Positions 20,532 through 30,132 of a DNA stretch of 44,142 bases are shown here, piece after piece; position 1 is the stretch's first letter, and every line of letters begins with the position of its first letter. Origin of the DNA: Desulfofundulus thermosubterraneus DSM 16057. GTDB lineage: Bacteria > Bacillota > Desulfotomaculia > Desulfotomaculales > Desulfovirgulaceae. The notes under the pieces were generated by a model that was given only the letters and a program-made list of their open reading frames with translations, was not told the origin of the DNA and did not search any database. The position numbers and the translations under genes were made by a program. The stretch spans positions 1 through 44,142 of the forward strand of contig NZ_FQZM01000031.1 of NCBI RefSeq assembly GCF_900142025.1, given 5' to 3'.

Positions 20532-21134
20532 CTACAACAACCCTTTAGTGGAGGGCACCCCCGACGTCCGGGGATCTGGGGCCATGGCAGATTTCAGCGC
20601 CCGGCCCAGACCCTTGAAAATGGCTTCAATGATATGGTGGGTGTTCCGCCCGGCCAAAAGGCGTACGTGCAGGGTAAACTCCCCGTTTAAGGCCAGCGCC
20701 CGCAGGAACTCTTCCACCAGCTCGGTATCGAAATTCCCCACCCGGGGTGACGGCAGGGAAACTTCGTAGGCTAGAAAGCCCCGGCCGCTCAGGTCCACCG
20801 CTACGAGCACTAAAGCATCATCCATGGGCAAAAGAGCGTGGCCGTAACGGTTGATACCTTCTTTATTGCCCAGGGCCTCCTTCAAGGCCCGCCCCAGGCA
20901 AATGGCCGTATCTTCCACCGTATGGTGATCATCCACTTCCAGGTCGCCCCGGGCGTTCAGCTCCAGGTCAAAACAGGCGTGCCGGGTGAATAGGCAAAGC
21001 ATGTGATCCAGAAAGCCGATGCCCGTTTTGATCTGGTAATTGCCCGCCCCATCCAGGTTCAGGTGCACCCGGATTTCCGTTTCACCGGTGCGGCGCTTTA
21101 TACCGGCCACCCTCTTTGAACTTATTTTCCCCAC
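20532..21134 (-). CDS. hisB: Imidazoleglycerol-phosphate dehydratase
   Basis: 200 aa, the monofunctional dehydratase without a fused phosphatase. Manganese-binding motifs are DHMLCLFTRHACFDL, DDHHTVEDTAICLG, MDDALV and GRNTHHIIEAIFKGLG. It starts with GTG three bases after the hisC stop. Since no HAD or PHP-type histidinol-phosphatase is present in this operon, that step must be encoded elsewhere. Confidence 0.97.
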   Translation of the reverse strand: MGKISSKRVAGIKRRTGETEIRVHLNLDGAGNYQIKTGIGFLDHMLCLFTRHACFDLELNARGDLEVDDHHTVEDTAICLGRALKEALGNKEGINRYGHALLPMDDALVLVAVDLSGRGFLAYEVSLPSPRVGNFDTELVEEFLRALALNGEFTLHVRLLAGRNTHHIIEAIFKGLGRALKSAMAPDPRTSGVPSTKGLL

Positions 21135-21137
21135 CCC

Positions 21138-22211
21138 CTACAGCCCCAAAATCATTTTTAGCTTTTCCAGGAAAAGCCGGTTTTCATCCTTTTTCCCCAC
21201 CGTTACCCGCAGGCACTGTTCCAGCCCGGGGCTGTGCATGTTGCGGATTAAAATACCGTTCGCCAGCAATTCCCGGTATACCTGCTCTGCCGGCAACGGG
21301 GTACGGAAAAGAATAAAATTGGCCACGGTAGGGAAAACCTCGACCCCCGGCAGGGCGGCCAGTTCCCGGTATAGTTCCTCCCGGTCCTGCAGGATCTGGT
21401 TGATCAACTGGCCGAATTCTTCCCGGCGGGCCATTACCGTGCGGGCGGCGAGCTGGGAAAAGGCATTCAAATTAAAGGGCTGTTTGATACGCAGCAGTTG
21501 TTGAACCACTGCCGGATCGGCCAGCAAATAGCCCACCCGCAGGCCGGCTAACCCGAAAGCTTTGGAAAAGGTGCGCAGGACCACCAGGTTGGAGTATTCC
21601 TCCAACAGGGGTACACAGCTTTCCCCGCCAAATTCCTGGTAGGCCTCGTCCACCACTACCAGGGCGCGGCTGTTCTTTAGTATTTCGGCCACTTCCTCCG
21701 GCGGGGTGGCGTTCCCCGTGGGGTTGTTGGGTGAACACAGGAAGATCACCCGAGTTTCGGGATGCCGGGCCGCCGCGATCACGCCCGGTGTGTCCAGGAT
21801 AAAGTTTTGCCTGCGGGGTACGTTTACCGGCCGGGCCCCCGCTATGCGGGCATGTACCTCGTACATGGAAAAGGTGGGAGGGGTGATGACCACCCGCCCT
21901 CCGGTGCCAAAGGTTAATAGCAGGGTAAGGATCAGCTCGTCGGAGCCGTTGCCTGCCAGGATGCCGCCGGCCGGCACGCCGGTGTAATCAGAAAGCCGGT
22001 CGACCAGATCACCGGCCACGGGGTCGGGATAGCGGGTGAAGGTATGATTCCCCAGTTCCCGCCAAATTTCCTCCCGGATTGACGGTGGAAAATCGTAAGG
22101 ATTTTCGTTGGCGTCCAATTTAATTACGTTGTGATGGATATGGACCTGGTAGGGTACCAGCCCGTCCAGGTCCGGACGCACCAGCGCTGCGGGATCAAAG
22201 GCAGCATTCAT
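21138..22211 (-). CDS. hisC: Histidinol-phosphate aminotransferase
   Basis: 357 aa, fold type I PLP enzyme. LDANENPYDFPPSI and NGSDELI bind substrate and cofactor, CSPNNPTGNATPP and VVVDEAYQEFGG are conserved. The Schiff-base Lys is in TFSKAFGLAGLRVGYL. The ATG overlaps the hisD stop as ATGA. Closely related enzymes may also act on aromatic 2-oxo acids, but operon position supports histidine synthesis. Confidence 0.97.
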   Translation of the reverse strand: MNAAFDPAALVRPDLDGLVPYQVHIHHNVIKLDANENPYDFPPSIREEIWRELGNHTFTRYPDPVAGDLVDRLSDYTGVPAGGILAGNGSDELILTLLLTFGTGGRVVITPPTFSMYEVHARIAGARPVNVPRRQNFILDTPGVIAAARHPETRVIFLCSPNNPTGNATPPEEVAEILKNSRALVVVDEAYQEFGGESCVPLLEEYSNLVVLRTFSKAFGLAGLRVGYLLADPAVVQQLLRIKQPFNLNAFSQLAARTVMARREEFGQLINQILQDREELYRELAALPGVEVFPTVANFILFRTPLPAEQVYRELLANGILIRNMHSPGLEQCLRVTVGKKDENRLFLEKLKMILGL

Positions 22212-23515
22212 GATTTTTCACTCTCCCGGCATGACTTGTCCAGCCTTATCTCTACGGCCCTGGCATGGGCGTCCAGGCCTTCCACCCGGGCCAGCCGGAT
22301 AATGTGGGGAGCCATTTCCAGGAACGCTTCCCGGGAGCAGGAGATAACGCTGATTCTTTTTAAAAAGGTATCCACGCCCAGGGGGGAATAAAAACGAGCG
22401 GTGCCCCCGGTGGGCAGAACATGGCTCGGGCCGGCCAGGTAATCCCCGAGGGGTTCCGGGGCATGGGGCCCCAGGAAAACGGCTCCCGCCGCAGTAATGC
22501 GCCCCAGCCAGGAGAAAGGATCACGCACCACCAGTTCCAGATGTTCCGGGGCGAAGCGGTTGGCCAGGTCCACGGCCTGGGCAATGTCCCGGGTCAGGAT
22601 AATGGCTCCGTAGCTGGCTAGAGAACCGGCGGCAATTTCCCGCCGCGGCAAATCGTTCAGCTGGCGCTCCAGTTCCTCCTTGACGGCCTGTGCCAGCCGG
22701 CTGTCCGGAGTGAGAAGCAGGGCCCGGGCCAGGGGATCGTGTTCGGCCTGGGAAAGCATGTCGGCAGCCACATGCCGGGGATCGGCCGAATCATCGGCGA
22801 TTACCAGCACTTCGCTGGGTCCCGCCAGCATGTCGATATCCACCAGGCCGAAGACCTGCTGCTTGGCCAGGGTAACGTAAAGATTGCCCGGCCCGACGAT
22901 TTTGTCTACCGGCCGGATGGTTTGCGTTCCATAGGCCAGGGCGGCAATGGCCTGTGCCCCGCCCACCTTGTAAATTTCCGTTACTCCCGCCAGGTCGGCA
23001 GCTACCAGCGTGTGGGGATTAATTTTTCCCTCGCGGTCGGGAGGGGTGACCATAGCGATTTCCTTTACCCCGGCCACCCGGGCGGGAAGGGCGTTCATCA
23101 ACACCGAGGAGGGATAGGCTGCCGTGCCTCCCGGCACGTAAACACCAACCCGGGCCAGGGGACGCACCAGCTGTCCCACCAAAAGGCCCCGGGCGCCGGG
23201 TTCAATCCAGGAGTTGGTCAACTGGTGCCGGTGATAGGCGGTGATGTTCTCGGCCGCTAGCGCCAGGGCGGCTAAAAAGTCTTCTTTAACCTGCTTCTTT
23301 GCTTCGGAGATTTCTTCCGGCTTTACCTTCAGTTCTTCCGGGGTCAGGTTAATTCCATCGAAGCGGGCCGTATACCGGCAGAGGGCCTGGTCCCCTCCGT
23401 CCCGCACGCCGGCAAGGATCTCCCTTACCCTGGCGGCAGCCTCCTCCCGGCCGGCCGGGTGGCGGGCCAGGAGTTGCTCCAGGGCCAGGTCGCCCGCACA
23501 AATAATTCTAATCAA
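22208..23515 (-). CDS. hisD: Histidinol dehydrogenase
   Basis: About 435 aa, full length. Zinc enzyme oxidising histidinol to histidine in two NAD-dependent steps. Signatures are YVPGGTAAYPSSVLMNALPARVAGV, GNLYVTLAKQQVFGLVDIDMLAGPSE, SQAEHDPLARA, FAPEHLEL and GPHAPEPLGDYLAGPSHVLPTGGTARF. AAGGAGG lies seven bases before a TTG at 23515, which I take as start. The ATG at 23539 lies upstream of that site. It is the first gene of the operon; hisG and hisZ, often found at this place, are absent. Confidence 0.96.
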   Translation of the reverse strand: MIRIICAGDLALEQLLARHPAGREEAAARVREILAGVRDGGDQALCRYTARFDGINLTPEELKVKPEEISEAKKQVKEDFLAALALAAENITAYHRHQLTNSWIEPGARGLLVGQLVRPLARVGVYVPGGTAAYPSSVLMNALPARVAGVKEIAMVTPPDREGKINPHTLVAADLAGVTEIYKVGGAQAIAALAYGTQTIRPVDKIVGPGNLYVTLAKQQVFGLVDIDMLAGPSEVLVIADDSADPRHVAADMLSQAEHDPLARALLLTPDSRLAQAVKEELERQLNDLPRREIAAGSLASYGAIILTRDIAQAVDLANRFAPEHLELVVRDPFSWLGRITAAGAVFLGPHAPEPLGDYLAGPSHVLPTGGTARFYSPLGVDTFLKRISVISCSREAFLEMAPHIIRLARVEGLDAHARAVEIRLDKSCRESEKS

Positions 23516-23570
23516 ACGGGTGCCCTCCTTATATATCATGGCCCGGAAGGATCACCGGACCGGCTACTTC

Positions 23571-23602
23571 TTTAACTAGTTAAATTGCTATAATGATATC
23601 AT
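23571..23602. promoter_or_regulatory. Two palindromes, candidate operator for the TrpR-like regulator
   Basis: TTTAACTAGTTAAA at 23571-23584 is a perfect 14-base palindrome just downstream of the predicted start point. ATGATATCAT at 23593-23602 is a perfect 10-base palindrome overlapping the -10 and start. The first contains ACTAGTTAA, which is also found in the classical TrpR operator. Binding by the adjacent YerC protein is an inference. Confidence 0.5.
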
Positions 23603-23629
23603 AATAAACTACGGTGGGAGTAATGTCAA
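23601..23629 (-). promoter_or_regulatory. Sigma-A promoter of the his operon
   Basis: On the minus strand: TTGACA (23629-23624), 17 bases, TATTAT (23606-23601). The predicted start is near 23594, about 80 bases before the hisD TTG. The -35 box is a perfect consensus. Confidence 0.8.
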
Positions 23630-23639
23630 CACCGTACCT

Positions 23640-23951
23640 TTACTGGGCGGATTTTGCTTTCCCGGCCAGCCGGGCCAGGACCAGTTTATAACCGTCGGCA
23701 CCGTAATTAAGGCAACGCTTAACCCGGCTGATGGTAGCCGTACTGGCCCCCGTTTGGGCGGCAATTTCCGTGTAGGTGCGGTTTTCCTGCAGCATTTTGG
23801 CTACGGCCAGGCGCTGGGCCATGGCTTTGAGTTCGGCCACGGTACAGATGTCTTCGAAGAACTGGTAGCATTCGTCTATATCCCGCAGTGTGAGCACCGC
23901 TTCAAATAATTCGTCCAATAAGGGATCCTTCAGTTTGCCCGTGTATGCCAT
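23640..23951 (-). CDS. yerC: YerC/YecD-family TrpR-like regulator (HisR-type candidate)
   Basis: 103 aa, the family's usual size. All-helical TrpR-superfamily protein with a helix-turn-helix near residues 59-81 (TYTEIAAQTGASTATISRVKRCL). The N-terminal part, LLDELFEAVLTLRDIDECYQFFEDICTVAELKAMAQRL, is characteristic of YerC. Comparative genomics of Gram-positive bacteria has proposed this family as a histidine biosynthesis repressor (HisR). Here the gene lies immediately upstream of hisD in the same direction, with palindromes at the his promoter. It has its own ribosome site GGGGGAG. Because TrpR dimers bind a ligand, histidine may be the corepressor; this is inferred. Confidence 0.88.
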   Translation of the reverse strand: MAYTGKLKDPLLDELFEAVLTLRDIDECYQFFEDICTVAELKAMAQRLAVAKMLQENRTYTEIAAQTGASTATISRVKRCLNYGADGYKLVLARLAGKAKSAQ

Positions 23952-24060
23952 TGGCCACTCCCCCTGGTCTTATCCTAATTATTCCCAAAGGGAACAGGGT
24001 TCTTTCCAATGGACTTCGACACGCGGGGAAAAAATCCTTTTCTTCTTTACAAAAGTAAAG

Positions 24061-24084
24061 GGGCACCTCACCTCTTGGATGCCC
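24061..24084 (-). terminator. Possible terminator of the pur operon
   Basis: On the minus strand GGGCATCC and GGTGCCC can pair, followed by CTTTACTTTTG. The stem is imperfect and the T-run interrupted. It lies about 70 bases after the purD stop. The rest of 23952-24153 shows no gene. Confidence 0.35.
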
Positions 24085-24153
24085 TGAAAATAGCGTGCAA
24101 AACGGCGGCCATTTTCATCCTCTGCTGGTGGCGCTTAAAGTGTCATGGGTGTG

Positions 24154-25431
24154 TTACCTAATTTTGCTTGCACTCAAAGCCTTGCGGCCGATGTCCCGGC
24201 GGTAGTGCATGCCTTCAAAGTGGATTTGTTCCACGGCGGCATAGGCCTTTTCTATGGCCGCGGCAATGGTTCCGGCCGCAGCGGTTACGCCCAGGACCCG
24301 GCCGCCGGCGGTAACCACCCGGCCGTCTTCCAGGGCCGTGCCGGCATGAAAGACCATCACATCAGGAGGTACCCGGTCCAGGCCGGAAATGGGGTAACCC
24401 TTGCGGTAAGGGCCGGGGTAGCCGGCCGAGGCCAGCACCACACACACAGCTGCTCCCGGCCGCCAGCGGATTTCCTTTTCCGCCAGACGACCGGACAATA
24501 CCGCTTCGATGATCTCCACCAGGTCGGTTTCCAGGAGCATGAGCACCGGCTGGGCCTCCGGATCGCCGAAGCGGGCGTTGAATTCCAGGACCTTGGCGCC
24601 TTCATCGGTGACCATTAATCCGGCGTAGAGAACTCCCCGGTAAGGCCGCCCTTCGGCAGCCATGGCCCGCACGGTGGGGATAAGGATCTTCTCCAGGGCG
24701 GTCTGGTAAACCTCCGGTGTGCAGACGGGAGCGGGCGCATAGGCCCCCATCCCGCCGGTGTTGGGGCCCTGGTCGCCGTCATAAACCTGTTTGTGGTCCT
24801 GGGCGGGTAGCATGGGAATAACCGTCTTTCCATCAGTAAAAGCCAGAATGCTCACTTCCTGGCCGGTGAGGTATTCCTCCACCACCACCCGGCTGCCGGC
24901 GGCACCAAACACGCCCTTCACCATGATGTCTCCCACTGCCTCCAGGGCCTCTTCCACCGTCCGGCAGACAACCACTCCTTTGCCGGCGGCCAGGCCGTCG
25001 GCCTTCACCACGCAGGGAGCGTTTAATTGCCGTATATAAGCAACTGCTTCCCCGGCATCGCTAAAGGTGGCAAACCGTGCCGTGGGAATGCCGTATTTGG
25101 CCATGAGCTCCTTGGCCAGTACCTTGCTGCCCTCAATGGCGGCGGCGCGGGCATTAGGCCCGAAAATGGCCAGCCCCGCTTCGTTGAAGGAATCCACAAT
25201 GCCCATGGTTAGGGGGCCTTCCGGTCCCACCACGGTCAGGTCAATTTTTTCCTGCCGGGCGAAGGCCACCAGGCCGGAGATGTCCTCCGCCCCGATGGGC
25301 ACACAGCGGGCCAGGGAAGCAATGCCGGCGTTGCCCGGGGCGCAAAAGATTTCCTTCACCCGGGGGCTTTGCTTTAGTTTCCACACCAGGGCGTGTTCCC
25401 GGCCGCCGCCGCCCACCACCAGCACTTTCAT
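24154..25431 (-). CDS. purD: Phosphoribosylamine-glycine ligase
   Basis: 425 aa ATP-grasp enzyme making GAR from phosphoribosylamine, glycine and ATP. N-terminal MKVLVVGGGGREHALVWKL is the nucleotide-like domain. The ATP-grasp core shows CVVKADGLAAGKGVVVC, QDHKQVYDGDQGPNTGGMGAYAPAP and VLEFNARFGDPEAQPVL. It is the last gene of the purine operon, 21 bases after purH. Confidence 0.98.
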   Translation of the reverse strand: MKVLVVGGGGREHALVWKLKQSPRVKEIFCAPGNAGIASLARCVPIGAEDISGLVAFARQEKIDLTVVGPEGPLTMGIVDSFNEAGLAIFGPNARAAAIEGSKVLAKELMAKYGIPTARFATFSDAGEAVAYIRQLNAPCVVKADGLAAGKGVVVCRTVEEALEAVGDIMVKGVFGAAGSRVVVEEYLTGQEVSILAFTDGKTVIPMLPAQDHKQVYDGDQGPNTGGMGAYAPAPVCTPEVYQTALEKILIPTVRAMAAEGRPYRGVLYAGLMVTDEGAKVLEFNARFGDPEAQPVLMLLETDLVEIIEAVLSGRLAEKEIRWRPGAAVCVVLASAGYPGPYRKGYPISGLDRVPPDVMVFHAGTALEDGRVVTAGGRVLGVTAAAGTIAAAIEKAYAAVEQIHFEGMHYRRDIGRKALSASKIR

Positions 25432-25452
25432 GTGATCAGTCCTCCCATTACA

Positions 25453-26985
25453 CTAGTGTTTGAAATGGCGCATGCCGGTGAAGACCATGGCAATACCGTA
25501 CTCATTGCAGGCAGCGATGGATTCTTCATCCCGTAAAGAGCCTCCGGGTTGAATAATGGCCGCAATACCGGCTTTAGCCGCTTCGTCCACCGTGTCCCGG
25601 AAGGGGAAAAAGGCGTCGGAAGCCAGCACCGCGCCCCTGGCCTTTTCGCCGGCCTGCTCCAGGGCAATCCGGGCCGCTCCCACCCGGTTCATCTGCCCCG
25701 CCCCCACACCGATCAGCTGGCGGTTCCTGGTGACCACAATGGCGTTGGACTTCACGTGCTTGACCACGGCCATGGCAAAGGCCATCTCGGCCAGCTGTTC
25801 TTCAGAGGGTTGCTTTTCGGTGACCACCCTCACCTCATCGGGGCAGGTTAGTTCCAGGTCGGCCTCCTGAATGAGCAACCCGCCGTTAACTTTACGGATG
25901 TCCAGCCGGTCGGTGGACGGGCCGGTCAGGGGACCGGTTTTTAAAAGGCGCAGGTTGGCCTTTTGGGTCAGTATTTCCAGGGCCTCGGGGGTAAAGTCGG
26001 GAGCAATTACGGCTTCCAGGAATATGGCGGCCATTTGCTCTGCCGTTTCCTTATCCACGGTGCGGTTGCAGGCCACTATGCCGCCAAAGGCCGATACGGG
26101 GTCGCCTTCGTAGGCCAGGCGGTAGGCTGTGGCCAGGTCGCCGGCACTGGCTGCTCCGCAGGGGTTGTTGTGCTTGATAATTACCACCGAAGGATCGATG
26201 AATTCTCGCACCAGTTCCAGGGCGGCATTTAAGTCAAGGATATTATTAAAGGAAAGCTCTTTGCCGGCCAGCTGCACGGCATTGCCCATACAGGGGCCGG
26301 TAACGGTGGGGTCCCGGTAAAAGGCGGCCCGCTGGTGGGGGTTCTCCCCGTAACGCAGGGGCTGGGCCAGCTCAACGGAAATGTGCCAGGCCGGCGGGAA
26401 AGGTTCATCCCCCTGGATCTGTTTCTGCAGGTAGGCGGCAATGGCGGTGTCATAGGCGGCGGTATGGGCAAAGGCCTCCCGGGCCAGTTCCAGGCGCAAA
26501 TCATCGCTGACTTTTCCTTCCGCGAGGGCTTTGAGCACCTGGGGGTAGCGGGCCGGGTTCACCACTACCAGCACATGACGGTGGTTTTTCGCCGCCGCCC
26601 GCACCATGGCCGGGCCGCCGATATCAATGTTTTCAATGGCTTCTTCCAGGGTTACGCCGGGACGGGCAATGGTTTCCCGGAACGGGTACAGGTTAACGGC
26701 CACTATATCGATGGGGGTGATGTGGTGCGCTTGCAGCTGCTTCAAGTGATCCGGGGTGCGCAGGGCCAGAATACCCCCGTGGACGGCGGGGTGCAGCGTT
26801 TTCACCCGGCCGTCTAAAATTTCGGGGAAGCCGGTGACCTCTGAGATGTATGTAACGGGTAGGCCAGCTTCTTTCAGGGTACGGGCGGTCCCCCCGGTGG
26901 AGACGATCTCTACCCCCAGTTCCACCAGGCCCCGGGCGAAGTCCACCAGTCCCGTTTTATCCGAAACGCTGATCAGGGCGCGCAT
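25453..26985 (-). CDS. purH: AICAR transformylase / IMP cyclohydrolase
   Basis: 510 aa bifunctional enzyme for the last two steps to IMP. The N-terminal cyclohydrolase begins [36 protein letters not shown]. The C-terminal transformylase has the catalytic [11 protein letters not shown] segment and [15 protein letters not shown]. It also recycles the AICAR released by HisF/HisH, linking this operon to the his operon next door. ATG start; 12 bases after purN. Confidence 0.98.
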   Translation of the reverse strand: MRALISVSDKTGLVDFARGLVELGVEIVSTGGTARTLKEAGLPVTYISEVTGFPEILDGRVKTLHPAVHGGILALRTPDHLKQLQAHHITPIDIVAVNLYPFRETIARPGVTLEEAIENIDIGGPAMVRAAAKNHRHVLVVVNPARYPQVLKALAEGKVSDDLRLELAREAFAHTAAYDTAIAAYLQKQIQGDEPFPPAWHISVELAQPLRYGENPHQRAAFYRDPTVTGPCMGNAVQLAGKELSFNNILDLNAALELVREFIDPSVVIIKHNNPCGAASAGDLATAYRLAYEGDPVSAFGGIVACNRTVDKETAEQMAAIFLEAVIAPDFTPEALEILTQKANLRLLKTGPLTGPSTDRLDIRKVNGGLLIQEADLELTCPDEVRVVTEKQPSEEQLAEMAFAMAVVKHVKSNAIVVTRNRQLIGVGAGQMNRVGAARIALEQAGEKARGAVLASDAFFPFRDTVDEAAKAGIAAIIQPGGSLRDEESIAACNEYGIAMVFTGMRHFKH

Positions 26986-26997
26986 ATAAAACCTCCT

Positions 26998-27612
26998 TTA
27001 TGCTTCCTTAATAGATACCCGTTTGCCCCGCAATTCCAGCCGGCCGGCGGCAAAGAGGGCAATGGCTTCGGGATAAATGCGGTGCTCCTGTTCTAAAATG
27101 CGGTCGGCCAGGGTTTCGGGGGTGTCGTCGGGCAAAACCGGAACCACGGCCTGTAAAATGATGGGGCCGGTGTCCATTCCCTCATCCACAAAGTGCACCG
27201 TGCAGCCACTGTAGCGGACACCGTATTCCAGAGCGCGCTGCTGGGCGTGCAGCCCGGGAAAGGCCGGCAAAAGGGCCGGGTGGATGTTCATGATGCGGTT
27301 GGGGAAAGATTCCAGCATAACTCTGCCTACCAGGCGCATGTATCCGGCCAGGCACACAAGTTCAACCTGGTGTTGTTTTAGGGTTTCCACAATGGCTTCC
27401 TCATACGTATGTTTGTCGGGAAATTGGGCCGGGTTAATATGAATGGCCGGTATACCGCGGAGGCGGGCCCGTTCCAGAGCTTTTGCCTCCCCGTTGTCAC
27501 TGATCACCACCACTACCTCAGCCGCAAGGCGCCCCTCGTCGATGGCATCCAGGATGGCCTGCAGGTTGGAGCCCCGTCCCGAGGCCAGGACGCCCAAACG
27601 CAATTTTTTCAT
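26998..27612 (-). CDS. purN: Phosphoribosylglycinamide formyltransferase (folate-dependent)
   Basis: 204 aa from the ATG at 27612, which has GGGGGAGG before it. Formyl-THF-dependent GAR transformylase. LGVLASGRGSNLQAILDAI is the phosphate-binding N-terminus. MNIHPALLPAFPGLHAQQRALEYGVRYSGCTVHFVDEGMDTGPII contains the catalytic Asn-His-Asp set. A GTG/ATG further upstream would overlap purM and was rejected. PurM ends 17 bases before this start. Confidence 0.97.
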   Translation of the reverse strand: MKKLRLGVLASGRGSNLQAILDAIDEGRLAAEVVVVISDNGEAKALERARLRGIPAIHINPAQFPDKHTYEEAIVETLKQHQVELVCLAGYMRLVGRVMLESFPNRIMNIHPALLPAFPGLHAQQRALEYGVRYSGCTVHFVDEGMDTGPIILQAVVPVLPDDTPETLADRILEQEHRIYPEAIALFAAGRLELRGKRVSIKEA

Positions 27613-27629
27613 ATATCCTCCCCCCCGAC

Positions 27630-28676
27630 TCAAACGTATTTTACTTCCCGCTCGCCTCCGGCTATTTCGCCCACAAGGTAGGCTTTTTCGCCCAGTTGGG
27701 ACAGGTGTGTTAAGAGGGCATCGGTTTGTTCTGCCGGAACCACCATTACCAGACCCAGGCCCATATTAAAGGTGCGCAACATTTCCTCCTCCGCCACCTG
27801 GCCGATGGACTGGATGAGGGAGAAGACCGGGGGTACGGGCCAGGACCGGTGTTCCACAACCGCGGTCGTACCCCGGGGCAAAATGCGGGGTATGTTTTCG
27901 GTAAGACCACCGCCGGTAATATGGGCCATGCCCCGGATGTCGAATTGTTCCAGCAGCGGCAGTACCGTGCGAACGTAAATGCGGGTGGGTTCCAGCATTT
28001 CCTCGCCCACGGTGCGTCCCAGGTCTTCCTGGTAGGTGTCTACCCCGTATCCGGCTACCTCCAGCAGCACCCGCCGGGCCAGGGAATAACCGTTGCTGTG
28101 CAGGCCGGAGGAAGGGAGGCCGACCAGCCGGTCGCCGGGGCGAATGGACGAGCCGTCGATGATCCGCTCCCTTTCCACCACGCCCACTGCAAACCCCGCC
28201 AGGTCATATTCTCCGGGGCCGTAAAAGCCGGGCATTTCTGCCGTTTCTCCGCCAATCAGGGCGCAGCCGGCCTGCCGGCAACCCTCGGCCACCCCGGACA
28301 CAATGGCCGCTACCTTTTCCGGCACCAGTTTGCCTACGGCCAGATAATCCAGGAAAAAGAGAGGTTCCGCTCCCTGAACCAGGATGTCGTTCACGCACAT
28401 GGCCACGGCATCTATGCCGATGGTGTCATGGCGGTCCATGAGCATGGCTATTTTCAACTTGGTGCCCACACCGTCGGTGCCGGATACTAGCACAGGCTGG
28501 CGGTAGCGGGCAGCATCCAGGGCGAAGAGCCCCCCGAATCCCCCGATTTCCGTAAGCACTTCCGGGCGGAAGGTGCTGCGCACGCTGTCTCTGATCAGTT
28601 CCACCGCCCGGTTGCCCGCGGCGATATCCACTCCCGCATCGGCATAGGTGAGCCCTTTCTTTTTTTCCAGGGTCAC
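27630..28676 (-). CDS. purM: Phosphoribosylformylglycinamidine cyclo-ligase
   Basis: 348 aa AIR synthetase. [20 protein letters not shown] is the classical N-terminus, and [16 protein letters not shown] and [24 protein letters not shown] are the ATP-binding motifs. Starts with GTG after GGGGGAAGGG, 13 bases past purF. Its substrate FGAM needs PurL/Q/S, whose genes are not in this operon. Confidence 0.98.
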   Translation of the reverse strand: MTLEKKKGLTYADAGVDIAAGNRAVELIRDSVRSTFRPEVLTEIGGFGGLFALDAARYRQPVLVSGTDGVGTKLKIAMLMDRHDTIGIDAVAMCVNDILVQGAEPLFFLDYLAVGKLVPEKVAAIVSGVAEGCRQAGCALIGGETAEMPGFYGPGEYDLAGFAVGVVERERIIDGSSIRPGDRLVGLPSSGLHSNGYSLARRVLLEVAGYGVDTYQEDLGRTVGEEMLEPTRIYVRTVLPLLEQFDIRGMAHITGGGLTENIPRILPRGTTAVVEHRSWPVPPVFSLIQSIGQVAEEEMLRTFNMGLGLVMVVPAEQTDALLTHLSQLGEKAYLVGEIAGGEREVKYV

Positions 28677-28689
28677 AGTTCCCTTCCCC

Positions 28690-30111
28690 CTACTCCAGAC
28701 TGAATTTTCCCGCTTTTTCTGGTTGTGGTATGGTTACCGGGTAGTCTCCCGTAAAACAGGCGGTGCAGAAATCATTGCGGCGTTCGCCGAAGACGGAAAG
28801 CAGGCCTTCGATGCTCAAATAATACAAGCCGTCGGCGTCGATCATGCGGCGAATTTCTTCCAGGGGCATCCGGGCAGCAATCAGCTCCTCCTCGTTGGAG
28901 GTATCAATGCCGTAAAAGCAGGAGTGCACCACCGGCGGGGAAGAGAGGCACAGGTGCACCTCTTTTACCCCGCAGTCCCGCAACATGGCGATCAGTTTGC
29001 TGCTGGTGGTACCCCTGACCAGGGAGTCGTCCACCATAATCACCCGCTTACCGGCCAGCACCTCCCGGATGGGGTTGAGCTTCAGCCGTACTCCCAGGTC
29101 TCGCAGGTCCTGGCTGGGCTGGATGAAGGTTCGTCCGATATAGCGGTTTTTCATTAACCCTTCTTCAAATGGGACCCCCGAGGCTTCGGCGTAACCGCGG
29201 GCGGCAGCCGTGCCCGAGTCGGGGACGGGAATGACCAGGTCGGCTTCCACCGCGTATTCCCGGGCCAGCTGGCGTCCCATTTCCCGGCGCACCCGGTTGA
29301 CGTTGAAGCCGTCCATCAGGCTGTCGGCCCGGGCAAAGTAGATGTATTCAAAGATGCAGTGGGCCCGCCGGCGGGGGAGCATTCCCTGCAGGCTGGTCAA
29401 CCCGTTTTCGTTGATGATGATTATTTCCCCCGGAGCCACATCCCGGACCCAGTGGGCACCCACGGTGTCCAGGGCGCAGGATTCCGAGGCTACCACATAG
29501 CCCCCGCCCGGGAGAGTGCCCAGGCAAAGGGGGCGAAAGGCATGGGGATCCCGCACCGCCAGCAGTTTTTTTTCGGTGAGGATGACCAGGGAATAGGCGC
29601 CCTTCAGGTCGATCATGCACTTCATGATGGCATCGACCAGGCTCGCCTGTCCGTAGCGGGCGATCAGGTTGACAATTACCTCGCTGTCGGTGGAGGACTG
29701 GAAGACAGAACCCGTGGAGGCCAACCTGGCCCTTAATTCGTTGACGTTGGTCAGGTTGCCGTTATGGGCCAGACCCAGCATGCCGCCGGTATAACGGAAG
29801 ACCAGGGGTTGGGCATTAATGGGGGAACTGGCTCCCGTCGTGGAATAACGCACGTGGCCGATGGCTACGTGGCCCTTCAGTTCATCCAGGTCCCTCTGCT
29901 GAAAAACCTCCGGCACCAGCCCCATGGCCTTATGCAGCTGCACATGCCTGCCATCACCCACGGCAATGCCGGCGCTTTCCTGTCCCCGGTGCTGCAGGGC
30001 GTACAAACCGTAATAGGTGAGCCGGGCCACATCTTTCCCGGGGGCGTAGACCCCAAAAACCCCGCACTCTTCCTTTGGCTTATCCGTCAACCAGTCGTTG
30101 GCGGCTCCCAC
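28690..30111 (-). CDS. purF: Amidophosphoribosyltransferase
   Basis: 473 aa. First committed step: PRPP plus glutamine to phosphoribosylamine. A 15-residue propeptide (to KPKEE) precedes Cys16 in CGVFGV, which should become the N-terminal nucleophile after self-cleavage, as in B. subtilis. [10 protein letters not shown] follows, and the PRPP loop is [17 protein letters not shown]. The four-cysteine Fe-S type ligands of the B. subtilis enzyme are plausible: Cys in the [10 protein letters not shown] region and near [11 protein letters not shown]. Start is GTG with GGGGGGAG upstream. Confidence 0.98.
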   Translation of the reverse strand: MGAANDWLTDKPKEECGVFGVYAPGKDVARLTYYGLYALQHRGQESAGIAVGDGRHVQLHKAMGLVPEVFQQRDLDELKGHVAIGHVRYSTTGASSPINAQPLVFRYTGGMLGLAHNGNLTNVNELRARLASTGSVFQSSTDSEVIVNLIARYGQASLVDAIMKCMIDLKGAYSLVILTEKKLLAVRDPHAFRPLCLGTLPGGGYVVASESCALDTVGAHWVRDVAPGEIIIINENGLTSLQGMLPRRRAHCIFEYIYFARADSLMDGFNVNRVRREMGRQLAREYAVEADLVIPVPDSGTAAARGYAEASGVPFEEGLMKNRYIGRTFIQPSQDLRDLGVRLKLNPIREVLAGKRVIMVDDSLVRGTTSSKLIAMLRDCGVKEVHLCLSSPPVVHSCFYGIDTSNEEELIAARMPLEEIRRMIDADGLYYLSIEGLLSVFGERRNDFCTACFTGDYPVTIPQPEKAGKFSLE

Positions 30112-30132
30112 CGTTCTCCCCCCTCATTTTGA

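Noticed and set aside
24010-24025. TTCGACAC, half-match to a Spo0A box before yerC
   Set aside because: Deviates from the consensus and no good promoter is placed beside it.
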